This document shows, piece after piece, positions 24,614 to 33,353 of a stretch of DNA of 64,000 bases (position 1 is the stretch's first letter; each line of letters begins with the position of its first letter). Under the pieces are notes generated by a model, which ran no database searches, had not been told where the DNA came from, and worked only from the letters and a program-made list of their open reading frames with translations. Both the position numbers and the translations under genes were made by a program. Source of the stretch: Deltaproteobacteria bacterium (GTDB lineage Bacteria; Myxococcota; Myxococcia; Myxococcales; SZAS-1); contig JAFEBB010000003.1 of assembly GCA_018266075.1 (NCBI GenBank), positions 1 to 64,000 on the forward strand, in the 5' to 3' direction.

Positions 24614-24748
24614 ACGCGTCCAAACAGGGGTGTCTCCGGGCAATTCCCCGGGGATGTGCCCCATTTGGAGGCCGCTTCAGGTAGCACACGTCGGAACCGA
24701 GCCACAAGCGCGAGAGCGCCCGCTCGTTGACGCTCTCCCAGCAGCCGA

Positions 24749-26008
24749 TCAGGTGGTGCTGCCGCTGCCCGAACCGCTGGCGGCGCTGCTGCTCACGCTG
24801 GCGGTCGTCGACGTCGCGCTCGACCCGCTGCCGGATCCGGATCCGCTGCTGGGCATCGCGCAGGAGCCCGAGCTGCCGCCCGTGGCCGCGGCGCCCGGGC
24901 CGATCACGCACTGGCCGCTCGTGCACACGTAGCCCTGGTGGAAGGCGTCGTTGCAGTCCGCGTCGGCGCTGCACGAGCAGCCGCCCGTGGAGCCGCCCGA
25001 GCCCGAGCCCGCAGTGCTGGTAGAGGAGAAGCTGGCGGTCGTCGAGCCGGCCGTGGACGTGGCGGTCGAGCCCGAGGAGCCGAAGGAACCGCCGCTCGTC
25101 GCGCTGGTGCCGATGGCGCCGCCGGTGGTGCCCGTGGCGGTGGCCGTGCCCGTGAAGCCCGTGGTGTTGCCCGCGGTCGCTCCGGTGGTGCCGGTGGTTG
25201 CGCCCGCGCCGGTGCTGGTGCCGCCGGTGGTGGCGCTGGTCCCGCTTCCGGTGGCGGTGCCCGAGCCATTGGATCCGGTGGCGCCCGCCGCCGTCGCGCC
25301 GCCGATGGTGCTGTGCTGGCCGCAGACGCCGTCGGCGCCGCAGACCTCGCCCCTGCACACCGCGCAGTCGGCGCTGGTGGTGCAAGCCTGGCCGCCGCGG
25401 CTCGGGCAGGTGCAGCTGCCGGTGTTGTCGCAGACCGCGCCCAGGCCGCCGCACTCGCGGTCGTTCTGGCACCTCCAGCCAGGAGGCTCGCACACGCCGC
25501 CAATGCAGAGGTCGCCGGCGCAGCGGGCGTCGGCGCTGGCGCAGTCGGCGGGGCTCGTGCAGCTCACCAGGCCGCCCGTGCCGACGGTGCACACGCCGGA
25601 GGTGCAGCTCTCGCCGCACTCGCAGTCCGCGTCCGCGTGGCAGGCGCTGGCGAGGGGGCCGGGGTCGGTGCCCGCGGTGGCGCAGGGGGGGCCGTTGCAA
25701 GCCAGCTCACAGCTGCACTGGCACTGGCCGAAGCCGTTGTCGACGCAGCAGTGGACGAGGAACCCGCACGCCGGGCACGACGCGGTGCACACCGTGTCCT
25801 CTTGGGTCTGGCAGGTCTGCTCCGCGCCGCAGAGTCCCTGGACCTCGGTGCACACGCCGTTCACGCAGGTCTGGCCCGCGCTGCAGTCGCTCGAGGCGCG
25901 GCAGCTTCCGCTGGCGCTGGTGCCGGTCGAGCCCTGCTGGCCGAGGGAGACGTCGCGGCCGCAGCCGACGAGGGCCAGGCCCAGGACCATGGCGATGGCG
26001 AGCTTCAC
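24749..26008 (-). CDS. Cys-rich surface lipoprotein with Thr/Gly/Ser stalk
   Basis: This is a 419-residue lipoprotein (MKLAIAMVLGLALVGCGRD; lipobox LVGC). The N-terminal half holds at least five disulfide-type modules of the form C-x-x-x-x-D-C-x(4-8)-C-x-x-G-x-C (for example SSDCSAGQTCVNGVC). A region of about 130 residues is almost only Thr, Gly, Ser and Ala, then one more module (CSADADCNDAFHQGYVC) and another Ser/Gly tail. The design resembles myxobacterial surface or adhesin-like proteins; binding partner unknown. The GTG start overlaps the stop of the FecR-like gene as GTGA (26005-26008), so it is translationally coupled to the sigma factor operon. Confidence 0.8.
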   Translation of the reverse strand: MKLAIAMVLGLALVGCGRDVSLGQQGSTGTSASGSCRASSDCSAGQTCVNGVCTEVQGLCGAEQTCQTQEDTVCTASCPACGFLVHCCVDNGFGQCQCSCELACNGPPCATAGTDPGPLASACHADADCECGESCTSGVCTVGTGGLVSCTSPADCASADARCAGDLCIGGVCEPPGWRCQNDRECGGLGAVCDNTGSCTCPSRGGQACTTSADCAVCRGEVCGADGVCGQHSTIGGATAAGATGSNGSGTATGSGTSATTGGTSTGAGATTGTTGATAGNTTGFTGTATATGTTGGAIGTSATSGGSFGSSGSTATSTAGSTTASFSSTSTAGSGSGGSTGGCSCSADADCNDAFHQGYVCTSGQCVIGPGAAATGGSSGSCAMPSSGSGSGSGSSATSTTASVSSSAASGSGSGSTT

Positions 26009-27153
26009 GGCGCGAGCATCCGGGCCACCTCGGCGGCATGCGGGCCCTGGGGGAAGTCGCGGGCGTAGGCCTGCAGCGCCTCGCGGGCCTCGAGCGCCAG
26101 CCCCAGCTTCTCGGCGGCCAGCGCCTGGCCGAAGCGCGCCTCGGCGCGGACGTTGGCCGGCGCGCTGCTCTCGGCGAGCGCGCGGTAGGCCTCGAGCGCG
26201 GGCAGCGTCTTGCCCAGGTGCTCGCGGAGCAGGTTGGCGCGGATGAGCCGCACCTCGGGCGAGCGGCCGCCTTGCGGCACGCGGCTGAGATAGGCGTCGG
26301 CGGCGGCGAGGGCTTCGGGCCACTGGCCCTGGTCCATGCGCGCGGTGAGCATCGCCGCGGCAGCCTCGGGCCAGAGCGCGCCGTCCGGGAAGCGGCGCTC
26401 GTAGGCGCTCCAGTAGTCGATGGCCGAGGGCAGCTGGTGCGCCTCACGCTCGAGCTGGCCGAGCATGTACACCGCGTTCTGCGCCGCGAGGTCCGAGCCC
26501 ATCGCCAGGCGCGTGTAGCAGGCCCTGCGCGCGTCCAGGCTCAGGTTGGCGCAGGTGTCCTGGGTCGAAGGCATCGCATCGACGGGCGTCGGTGGCTGGT
26601 GGCCGGTGGCTGGTGGCTGGTTGAGGCGCGGATCGTCGGAGCGGAAGCGGACAGCGCCGCTGAGCACGAGCTCGGGCCCCTGCCCGCGACGCACGCGCAG
26701 CTCGCCGTCATGCACGTCGATGGTGGTGAGCTCGCCCGCGACCTGGATGCGGCAGTGCGCGCTCTGCACCGTGATCTCCAGCTGCGGCGTGCGCACGCGC
26801 GCGCCCGGACCCGCCACCACCTCGCCCGAGCGCAGCGCCACCGCGTCGCTCTCGACGGCGAACTGCGCGCCTGCCGACGGCGTCACGAACTGCTTCGCCG
26901 CCGCGAGCGTTTGAGGATCCGAGGCGGGCGCCTGACCGCGCACGATCACGACGACAATCGCCAGCGCGGCGAGCGCGGGAACGGCGAGAAGCCAGGGCCG
27001 ATTGCGCTGCAGCTTGCGCGCGTCGGCGGTCTCGTTGATGCGGCTCCACACCGCGGCCTGCTGGTTGGGCGTGAAGGCGTCGGTCTGGCGCGCGGCCTCG
27101 AGCAGCTCGGCCACCTCGCGCGGCGACTGAGGATCTTCGCGGAGCGGCTTCAT
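26005..27153 (-). CDS. FecR-like protein with TPR-type C-terminus (putative anti-sigma partner)
   Basis: This 382-residue, single-pass inner-membrane protein has a cytoplasmic N-terminus of about 50 residues and a membrane helix (WLLAVPALAALAIVVVIV). A periplasmic FecR-like beta domain (about 85-180: DAVALRSGEVVAGPGARVRTPQLEITV ... ELTTIDVHDGELRV) and helical TPR-like repeats to the end follow. It overlaps the sigma gene by ATGA (27150-27153), the classic arrangement of a sigma factor and its membrane regulator. A four-unit heptanucleotide array interrupts the linker at 26591-26618. Confidence 0.78.
   Translation of the reverse strand: MKPLREDPQSPREVAELLEAARQTDAFTPNQQAAVWSRINETADARKLQRNRPWLLAVPALAALAIVVVIVRGQAPASDPQTLAAAKQFVTPSAGAQFAVESDAVALRSGEVVAGPGARVRTPQLEITVQSAHCRIQVAGELTTIDVHDGELRVRRGQGPELVLSGAVRFRSDDPRLNQPPATGHQPPTPVDAMPSTQDTCANLSLDARRACYTRLAMGSDLAAQNAVYMLGQLEREAHQLPSAIDYWSAYERRFPDGALWPEAAAAMLTARMDQGQWPEALAAADAYLSRVPQGGRSPEVRLIRANLLREHLGKTLPALEAYRALAESSAPANVRAEARFGQALAAEKLGLALEAREALQAYARDFPQGPHAAEVARMLAP
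26591..26618. repeat. Heptanucleotide array (GGTGGCY x 4) inside the FecR-like gene
   Basis: Four tandem 7-mers: GGTGGCT, GGTGGCC, GGTGGCT, GGTGGCT. They encode Gln/Pro/Ala/Thr-rich linker residues between the FecR-like and TPR parts. The same 7-mers recur at 57508-57630. Confidence 0.8.
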
Positions 27154-27797
27154 GGCTTGGCCCTCCGCGCGTCGACGTCGTCCGGCTTCTCGTCCTTGGC
27201 GGGTCGCTTGAGCACCAGCAGCCCCGCGGCCTCCTGCGCCTCGCTCAGCTTGAGGTGCTTCTGGAACTCGGCGCGCGCGTGGAAGAGGCGCGTCCACACC
27301 GTCTTCAGCGGACACCCGACGAGCTGAGCGATCTCCTCGCCGGACAGACCTTCGAGCTCGTAGAGCACGAACACGGTGCGCTTCTTCTCGGAGATTCTCT
27401 CCAGCGCGTCGAAGACGGTCTTCTTGGCCTGGGCGGCGTCGAGGGCGGTGGCGGGCGTCTGGGCGTCGACGGGCTCGCGCTCGGGCGGCACGTCGTCCAT
27501 GCCGAAGAAGCTGCGCAGCTTGGACTTGCGGCGGTGCGCGGCCACGACCTTCAACGCGATGCCGTAGAGCCAGGTGCGCGCGGTGGAGCGGCCTTCGAAG
27601 CTGCTTTGACGATCGAGGGCGACGATGAAGACCTCGTGGAGCAGGTCGTCGGCGTCGACGCGCGGGCCGCCCAGGCGCTGGATGGCAGAGCGCAAGAAGG
27701 CCGCGTGCTGCTGATAGAGCGCACGCAGGTCCAAACGCTCGGTGCGGGCGTCCTCGCTCACGGCGAACAAGCTAGCTGGAATCGCGACGGCGGTCAT
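27150..27797 (-). CDS. ECF-type RNA polymerase sigma factor
   Basis: This is a 215-residue group 4 sigma factor. Region 2 spans about 25-95 (LYQQHAAFLRSAIQRLGGPRVDADDLLHEVFIVAL, then TARTWLYGIALKVVAAHRRK) and region 4 about 125-180 (ALERISEKKRTVFVLYELEGLSGEEIAQLVGCPLKTVWTRLFHAR, an HTH). A charged tail of 35 residues follows. ATG 27797 is used; GTG at codon 13 is an alternative. It is coupled to the FecR-like gene, its likely regulator, and may drive the Cys-rich lipoprotein gene. Confidence 0.88.
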   Translation of the reverse strand: MTAVAIPASLFAVSEDARTERLDLRALYQQHAAFLRSAIQRLGGPRVDADDLLHEVFIVALDRQSSFEGRSTARTWLYGIALKVVAAHRRKSKLRSFFGMDDVPPEREPVDAQTPATALDAAQAKKTVFDALERISEKKRTVFVLYELEGLSGEEIAQLVGCPLKTVWTRLFHARAEFQKHLKLSEAQEAAGLLVLKRPAKDEKPDDVDARRAKP

Positions 27798-27867
27798 GGT
27801 CGGCCCGTAGACGAATCGCCTCCCGACGACCCATCTGCTGCTTGGGTGCCGCCCGGATCAAATTGCT

Positions 27868-29091
27868 TCAAAAGAAGTTGGCGCGGAGGCCGGCGTCGAG
27901 GCCAGCCCAGGCAACGGGCAACGGCAAGATGGGAACCTCTGGCCCCTTTGCCTGCGTCAGGTCCTGGATTCCGAAGGTCGTCTGCTGCGCCAAGATCTCG
28001 AACTTCGGGCCGATTGTGAACGTCGCTGGGCCAAAGGCTTCTTCGTACGCCACGCCTACCGCGAGCCCTGGCGTGTACTCGGTCTTGGCGGCTTGTGCCG
28101 AATAGCGGAAGGCCTGCGCTCCAAGCCGCTCCAGCAGTGGCCCGAGCTCCACGCGTAACGCACCGGAGGGGTGCGACGACAAAGGATGAAACCGCGCCAC
28201 GGCTTGGAGCGCGAGAGTCTGTCGGGTGGCGCTCACGAATCCATTCACATTGGCAACCTTCTGGCTTGCCTGTTGGCGCGAGTCGAAGGCCAGCGTGAGC
28301 TGCCCGCCCCAGCGCTCACCGCGATCGACCTCGACCACTGCTGCCAGCGCGCCTTGCTGCTCCGATTGATCCAAACCGAGCGCGCCGCCAACTTCGACGC
28401 CCGCCGCCAGATGCCACGGCGACGGCTGCTGCACCTCCTGCTCCGCCGGCGGCGGCTCGATCTTGATCACCGGCACCTCCTTCGGCGGATCCGCGAGCGC
28501 GATCAGCACGCCCGCGTCCGGCTCGGGCGGCGCCGTGGCCACCACGATTGGCGCCGGCGGTGCGCCCGCGTCGAGCGTCAGCGCGACGGATCCGGATCCG
28601 GATCCAGCGTCGGCCGGATCCGGAATCGCCGGCGTGATCGAAGTGGGCTCCACCTTCGGCTCTGGTGGGTGGCTGGGGGCTGGGGGCTGGGGGCTGGTGA
28701 GTTCCTGGTTCCTGGTTCCTGGTTCCTGGTCTTTGGTCGGCGTAACCGTGATGTGCGCAGCTTGATCGAGCGGATCCGCGCTCGTGGACGTCGGCAGGGT
28801 GCGTTGCCAGGCGGCGACGAGCAGCGAGATCGTTTCGGCGGCTGCAGCGCAGTCGCGCGGACTCACCGTGACCACGCGCGAGAACCTGCGATCGGCCACG
28901 TCCCAGCGAACCTCGACCTCGCCCGCGCGCCCCGACACCGCCAGCGATCCGCCGAGCGCCGGCGCGTGCTGCGTGAGCGCCGTGCGCAGCTGCGGTTCGC
29001 TCGGACAACCCAGGTCGTCGTGTACGGAGAGGGCGCGCGCCGGCAGCGGCAACAGGAGCAGCCCCAGGGCCAGGACACGCACGCGCGACAT
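27868..29091 (-). CDS. Secreted protein with predicted outer-membrane beta-barrel C-terminus
   Basis: This is a 407-residue protein with a signal peptide (VLALGLLLLPLPARA). An N-terminal domain (about 20-105) contains two Cys residues (DLGCPSEPQL; PRDCAAAAE). A Pro-rich linker follows, then a C-terminal region of alternating beta strands ending in GLRANFF, whose aromatic end is typical of outer-membrane barrels. Not assigned to a named family. It precedes the sigma gene by 70 nt on the same strand and could belong to the same regulon. A ten-unit heptamer run (28667-28736) lies in the linker. Confidence 0.7.
   Translation of the reverse strand: MSRVRVLALGLLLLPLPARALSVHDDLGCPSEPQLRTALTQHAPALGGSLAVSGRAGEVEVRWDVADRRFSRVVTVSPRDCAAAAETISLLVAAWQRTLPTSTSADPLDQAAHITVTPTKDQEPGTRNQELTSPQPPAPSHPPEPKVEPTSITPAIPDPADAGSGSGSVALTLDAGAPPAPIVVATAPPEPDAGVLIALADPPKEVPVIKIEPPPAEQEVQQPSPWHLAAGVEVGGALGLDQSEQQGALAAVVEVDRGERWGGQLTLAFDSRQQASQKVANVNGFVSATRQTLALQAVARFHPLSSHPSGALRVELGPLLERLGAQAFRYSAQAAKTEYTPGLAVGVAYEEAFGPATFTIGPKFEILAQQTTFGIQDLTQAKGPEVPILPLPVAWAGLDAGLRANFF
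28667..28736. repeat. Seventy-bp run of ten heptanucleotides inside the envelope-protein gene
   Basis: Continuous 7-nt phase: three TGGGGGC units (28674-28694), a bridging unit, four TTCCTGG units (28702-28729), and flanking variants. In the minus-strand reading frame the second part gives the heptapeptide-type sequence DQEPGTRNQEL. This is the longest array of the family in the window. Confidence 0.8.
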
Positions 29092-29155
29092 CGCCGCGCA
29101 TCTTCGCCTGGAATCGCGCCGCCGCCGAGCGCCCTGTTTCGCGGTAGAAAATGCC

Positions 29156-30073
29156 ATGGACCTCAGCCGCATCGACCTCAACCTGCTCCTCGTCCTCGAC
29201 GCCCTGGTCGAAGAGAAGAACCTCGCCCGCGCCGCCACCCGCCTCGGAATCTCCCAGGCCACCATGAGCGCCCAGCTCGCCAAGCTCCGCAAGCTCGTGG
29301 GCGACCCGGTCCTCGTGCGCAACCAGGGCAAGATGGTCCCCACCGCGCGCGGCTGGGAGCTGCACGCGGCCGTCCGGAAAGTTCTCGCGCAGGTCGAGGA
29401 CACCCTCGCGCCGCCCGCGCCCTTCGATCCCGCCACGTCGCGGAACACGTTCACCCTCGGCGCCACCGACTACGCCGAGTTCGCGCTCTTGCCCGCGCTG
29501 GTCACCAAGCTGGGCGAGGTCGCGCCGGGCGTCCGCGTGGCCGTGCGCAGCCTCGCGGGCGAGCAGCCGCTCAAGGATCTCGAGAACGGCCGCGTGGATC
29601 TGGTCGTCGGCGAGCTGCACGACATCCCTTCGGGCCTGAAGAAGCTGCAGCTCTTCAGCGAGCGGCCCGTCGCCGTCGTCCGCAAGGGCCATCCCAAGGT
29701 TCCGGGCAAGGCGCCGGCGCTCCTGCCCCAGCAGGTGGAGGCGCTGAGCTTCGTGCAGGTTGTGCCGCGCGGTGGCGTGCCGCCGCCGCTCTCCGACGTC
29801 CTCAAGGAAGCCGGCTTCGACACCCACGTCGCCCTCAAGGTCCCGAGCTTCCTGGTGGCGCCGATGGTGGTGGCCCAGACGGATCACGCGGCGGTGCTGC
29901 CCGAGCGCGTGGCCCGGCACTTCGCCCAGCTCTTGCCCATCAAGGTGCTGGAGCTGCCGCTGCGGCTCGAGGGTCCGCCGCTCTTGCTGGTGTGGCGCGG
30001 CGGGGAGGAGCCGGCGTCGATCAACTGGCTGCGCAACATCGTCGCGCAGGCCGGCAAGGCGCTCGCGGATTAA
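29156..30073 (+). CDS. LysR family transcriptional regulator
   Basis: This 305-residue regulator has an N-terminal winged HTH (DLNLLLVLDALVEEKNLARAATRLGISQATMSAQLAKLR), then the usual linker helix and a periplasmic-binding-like effector domain (about 90-305; FTLGATDYAEFALLPALVTKL ... DLVVGELHDIP). ATG 29156 gives the standard start MDLSRIDLNLL. It is divergent from the envelope-protein gene (64 nt apart), the arrangement in which LysR proteins often regulate the neighbour. The effector is unknown. It ends convergently 12 nt from the chemoreceptor fusion gene. Confidence 0.9.
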   Translation: MDLSRIDLNLLLVLDALVEEKNLARAATRLGISQATMSAQLAKLRKLVGDPVLVRNQGKMVPTARGWELHAAVRKVLAQVEDTLAPPAPFDPATSRNTFTLGATDYAEFALLPALVTKLGEVAPGVRVAVRSLAGEQPLKDLENGRVDLVVGELHDIPSGLKKLQLFSERPVAVVRKGHPKVPGKAPALLPQQVEALSFVQVVPRGGVPPPLSDVLKEAGFDTHVALKVPSFLVAPMVVAQTDHAAVLPERVARHFAQLLPIKVLELPLRLEGPPLLLVWRGGEEPASINWLRNIVAQAGKALAD

Positions 30074-30085
30074 CCGGACGGTTAA
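30070..30085. repeat. Palindrome TTAACCG-GA-CGGTTAA between convergent genes
   Basis: A perfect 7-bp inverted repeat with a 2-nt centre spans the LysR stop codon and the 12-nt gap to the next gene. The loop is too small for an RNA hairpin, so if functional it is more likely a protein-binding site. Half-sites (CGGTTAAC) also occur at 289 and 7695. Confidence 0.45.
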
Positions 30086-33000
30086 CTACTCTTCATCCAC
30101 CCACACGTCGTCCACGCGGAGCTGCGGCGGCGTGAGGCGCAAGCGCATGCCGTGCACGTTGGGCCGCGTGGCCGCGAAGGTGCGGTCGTGGAAGAGCGGG
30201 ATGAGCGGCGCGTCCTCGCGGAGGATCCGCTCCGCCTGGCGATACAGCTCCGTGCGCCGCGTGGGATCGATGGTGCCGCGCGCTTCGGAGGTCACCGCGT
30301 CGAACTTCTCGTTCTTGTAGCCGAGGGCAAAGTAGCTCTGCGCCCGCGAGTTGCAGAGGAAGTAGAGGAAGTTGTCGGCGTCGGGGTAGTCGGCCACCCA
30401 GCCACCGTAGGTCATGCCCACGCCGCCCGCTTCGGTGCGCCGGTTGAACTCCTCGTTGGGCATGGTCTCGCAGCGCACGGTGATGCCCACCTCGGCGAAG
30501 CGTCGGAAGAACGCCTGCGAGAGGACGCCGTTGCGGCTCGAGCTGTAGCAGGTGAGCTCCAGCCCGCGCGCGACGCCCGCCTCGGCCAGGAGCCGCCGCG
30601 CCTTCTCCACGTCCACGCGGAAGAGCGGCGCCGCATCGTCGTAGCTGGGCAGGCCCGGCGGCGTGAGCGAGCGCGCCGGCTTGCCGTCGGGGAAGGCCTC
30701 GCGCACGCCCGCGTCGACGTCGACCAGCAGCTGGATCGCGCGCCGCACGCGCACGTCGTCGAAGGGCTTCACCTTGCAGTGCAGCGCCAGGAAGTTCGTC
30801 GACAGCGACGTCGCCGACATCACGCTGATGCGCTGTCCCGCCGCCTTCACCAGCTCGCGGTTGGTGAGGTTCGAGAGGACGTCCACCTCGCCGCGGGAGA
30901 GCGCGTCCATGGCGGCCTGCTGGTCGGCGAAGAAGGTCACCTCCACGCGGTCCACCATCGGTCGATCCGGCGCGTGGTACTCGCCGTACCGCTCCACCAC
31001 CATGCGCCGGCCCTTCTCCAGCTGCGTGCAGCGGAACGGGCCCGTGCCCACCGGCAGCCCGCGCGACGGCGCCCGGCCCACGAACGTGAACGGCAGCGTG
31101 AGCAGGTTCAGGAAGAACGCCTTGGGCTCGAGGAGCTCGATCTCCAGCTCCAGCTCGCCCAGCACGCGCATGCCCGAGACGCTGTCGGCCTGGCCGCGGC
31201 GATAGGCCTCGGCGCCGACCACGTCTTCGAAGATCCAGCTCGAGGGGCTCTTGCGGCGCGGCGAGAGCGAGCGCTCGAAGGCGCTCTTCACCTCGGCGGC
31301 GGTGAGCGGCGTGCCGTCGTGGAAGCGCACGCCGCGGCGCAAGCGGAAGCGATAGCGGCGCCCGTTCGGATCCGAGTCCCAGCTCTCGGCGAGATCGGGC
31401 ATCACCGCGGCGCCGTCACCTGCGCGAAGGAGCGTGGAGTAGAACGTCGCGGCCACGTCGACCGCGTGCACATCGACGAGGTTCAGCGGATCGAACCCGT
31501 TGCTCGACTCCACCAGATCCGGCGCGGGCACGGCCACGCGCAGCGTCCCGCCGCGGCGCGCGGTGGGCAGCCGGAAGTGGAAGACCTCCTCTTCGAGGCC
31601 CTCCGCTTCGCGATAGAGGTGATCCACCGTGCGCGAGAGATCGTCGGCGACCTGGATGACGCGGTTGGCGTCGTCGCGGACCTCGGCCACGGCGGCGGCG
31701 ATGTCGGCGTCGCCGCGATCGAGCACCTCGTGCGCCGCGCCGATCTCGCCGCGCACCACCTCGAGGCGATTCACCGCGACGGCCAAATTCGCGGCGCTCT
31801 CGGCCTGACCGGCGGCCTGCGCGCGCGCGTCGTTGGCGAGCCGGGCCATCTCTTTGGTCTGCTCCGAGAGCGAGCGGCCGATGCGCGCCTGCTCGAACGC
31901 CGCGCGCGACACGTCTTCCACGCGCGCCGCCACGCGCTTGCTGGCGTCGGCCACGCGGCCGCCCTCGCTCTGCAAGCGGCCGGTCTCGCCGACGGTCTCT
32001 TCCACCGCCAGAAAGGTGCGCTCCACGGTGCCGCGGATCTCGCCGAGGGCGTCCATGGCGCGGTCGCCGAGGAGCACGCCGTGCGCGGCGCGCTCGCGGC
32101 CTTCGCCCACCAGTTCGACGGCGCGTCCCACTTCGTTTCGAACGGCGTTCACCAACTGGGCGATCTCGCGGGTGCTGCGCGCGGTGCGCTCGGCCAGCGT
32201 GCGAATGCTGTCGGCGACGACCGCAAATGGCCGTCCGTGCTCGCCCGCCTGCGCCGCGATGATCGACGCGTTCAGCGAGAGCAGGTTCGTCTGGTCGGCG
32301 ATCTCTTCGATGACGTCGATGATCCGGCCGATCTCGTCGGAGCGTTGCCCGAGTCGTTCGACGAGCTCGGCCACGCGCTGCACCGAGTCCTGCAGCACGT
32401 ACATGCCCTGCACGCTGTCTTTGACCAGCGCCTGGCCGCGCTCGGCCGTGCTCGACACCTCGCGCGCGAGATCGCCCGTCTGCTGCGCGCGCCGGCGCAC
32501 GCCCTCGATGCCCTGGGCCACCGCGCCCACGAAGAGGTCCGCCTCCACCGCGAACTTGGCCAGCTCGCCGCCCGAGTCGGCGATGGCGCCCATGCGCTCG
32601 GTCATCTCCTCCACCGCGCGGCTCTGCTTGGTGACGAAGTCGTTGAGCGTGGCCAGCACGTTGCCCACGCTCTCCATGCGCGAGGTCATCTCCTGCAGGC
32701 TCCCGGTCGCCTCGCTGGAGAAGCTCTGAAGCTGGGCCACGCGGCCGCGCACGCGCTCCAGCTCGCTGCCCATGCCGCCCACGGCCGTCAGCGTGCGGTC
32801 CACGGCCGAGCCCTGGCGCTTGGCGAACTCGAGCAGGCGGCGCGAGCGCTCGGCCGTCTCGCTGCTGGTCCCTCGCAGGTTTCGCGTCACCTGCTGCACC
32901 TGGGCCACCGCGCGTCGGAGCGCCAGCACCAGCGCGCGCAGATCGCCGCCGCGGTCCTCGACGGCCTGCGGCGTGCGCGTCAGGTCGCCCTGGGCAATCT

Positions 33001-33217
33001 GGGCCACCACCAGCGCGCGGCCCGAGCGCTCGATCCGCGCGGCGCGCACGAAGTAGAGGTAGCCCACCAGCCAGAACCAGAGCGCCGAGACCACCAGGGC
33101 GATGCCGGCCCGCACCGCGAACGGCTGGCCCGACAGCGACTGGGCGATGAGCAGCGCCGCCAACCCAGGCAGCGCGCCAGCCAGGCTGTAGGCGACGAGG
33201 AAGCGGCGCAGGCCCAT
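30086..33217 (-). CDS. Chemoreceptor (MCP) fused to an ABC-type oligopeptide-binding (SBP_bac_5) domain
   Basis: This is a 1043-residue protein. Two membrane helices (about 8-28 and 37-57) are joined by a loop of only about 10 residues; a HAMP-like stretch leads into a long MCP signalling domain (about 100-540). Its tip reads [40 protein letters not shown], close to consensus and expected to bind CheA/CheW. Residues about 557-1030 form a complete family 5 solute-binding domain (start [10 protein letters not shown]; signature [15 protein letters not shown]). By the membrane topology this domain should be cytoplasmic, whereas such proteins are normally periplasmic. No che genes are adjacent. 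Confidence 0.87.
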   Translation of the reverse strand: MGLRRFLVAYSLAGALPGLAALLIAQSLSGQPFAVRAGIALVVSALWFWLVGYLYFVRAARIERSGRALVVAQIAQGDLTRTPQAVEDRGGDLRALVLALRRAVAQVQQVTRNLRGTSSETAERSRRLLEFAKRQGSAVDRTLTAVGGMGSELERVRGRVAQLQSFSSEATGSLQEMTSRMESVGNVLATLNDFVTKQSRAVEEMTERMGAIADSGGELAKFAVEADLFVGAVAQGIEGVRRRAQQTGDLAREVSSTAERGQALVKDSVQGMYVLQDSVQRVAELVERLGQRSDEIGRIIDVIEEIADQTNLLSLNASIIAAQAGEHGRPFAVVADSIRTLAERTARSTREIAQLVNAVRNEVGRAVELVGEGRERAAHGVLLGDRAMDALGEIRGTVERTFLAVEETVGETGRLQSEGGRVADASKRVAARVEDVSRAAFEQARIGRSLSEQTKEMARLANDARAQAAGQAESAANLAVAVNRLEVVRGEIGAAHEVLDRGDADIAAAVAEVRDDANRVIQVADDLSRTVDHLYREAEGLEEEVFHFRLPTARRGGTLRVAVPAPDLVESSNGFDPLNLVDVHAVDVAATFYSTLLRAGDGAAVMPDLAESWDSDPNGRRYRFRLRRGVRFHDGTPLTAAEVKSAFERSLSPRRKSPSSWIFEDVVGAEAYRRGQADSVSGMRVLGELELEIELLEPKAFFLNLLTLPFTFVGRAPSRGLPVGTGPFRCTQLEKGRRMVVERYGEYHAPDRPMVDRVEVTFFADQQAAMDALSRGEVDVLSNLTNRELVKAAGQRISVMSATSLSTNFLALHCKVKPFDDVRVRRAIQLLVDVDAGVREAFPDGKPARSLTPPGLPSYDDAAPLFRVDVEKARRLLAEAGVARGLELTCYSSSRNGVLSQAFFRRFAEVGITVRCETMPNEEFNRRTEAGGVGMTYGGWVADYPDADNFLYFLCNSRAQSYFALGYKNEKFDAVTSEARGTIDPTRRTELYRQAERILREDAPLIPLFHDRTFAATRPNVHGMRLRLTPPQLRVDDVWVDEE

Positions 33218-33353
33218 GTTCGGCGGGGTCGGAGCGCCCCAGGAGAGCTACCAGGCTCCGGACGGCTCAGACTAGAGTATCCACCCCGGGTTGCAAACTG
33301 CCCCGCGCGATTGGCCGATTCGGCATCCGCGGCGCATCCAACGAGGACGACGC

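Noticed and set aside
30070-30085. TTAACCG palindrome considered as a terminator
   Set aside because: The 2-nt centre cannot form an RNA loop and no T-run follows; kept only as a possible protein site.
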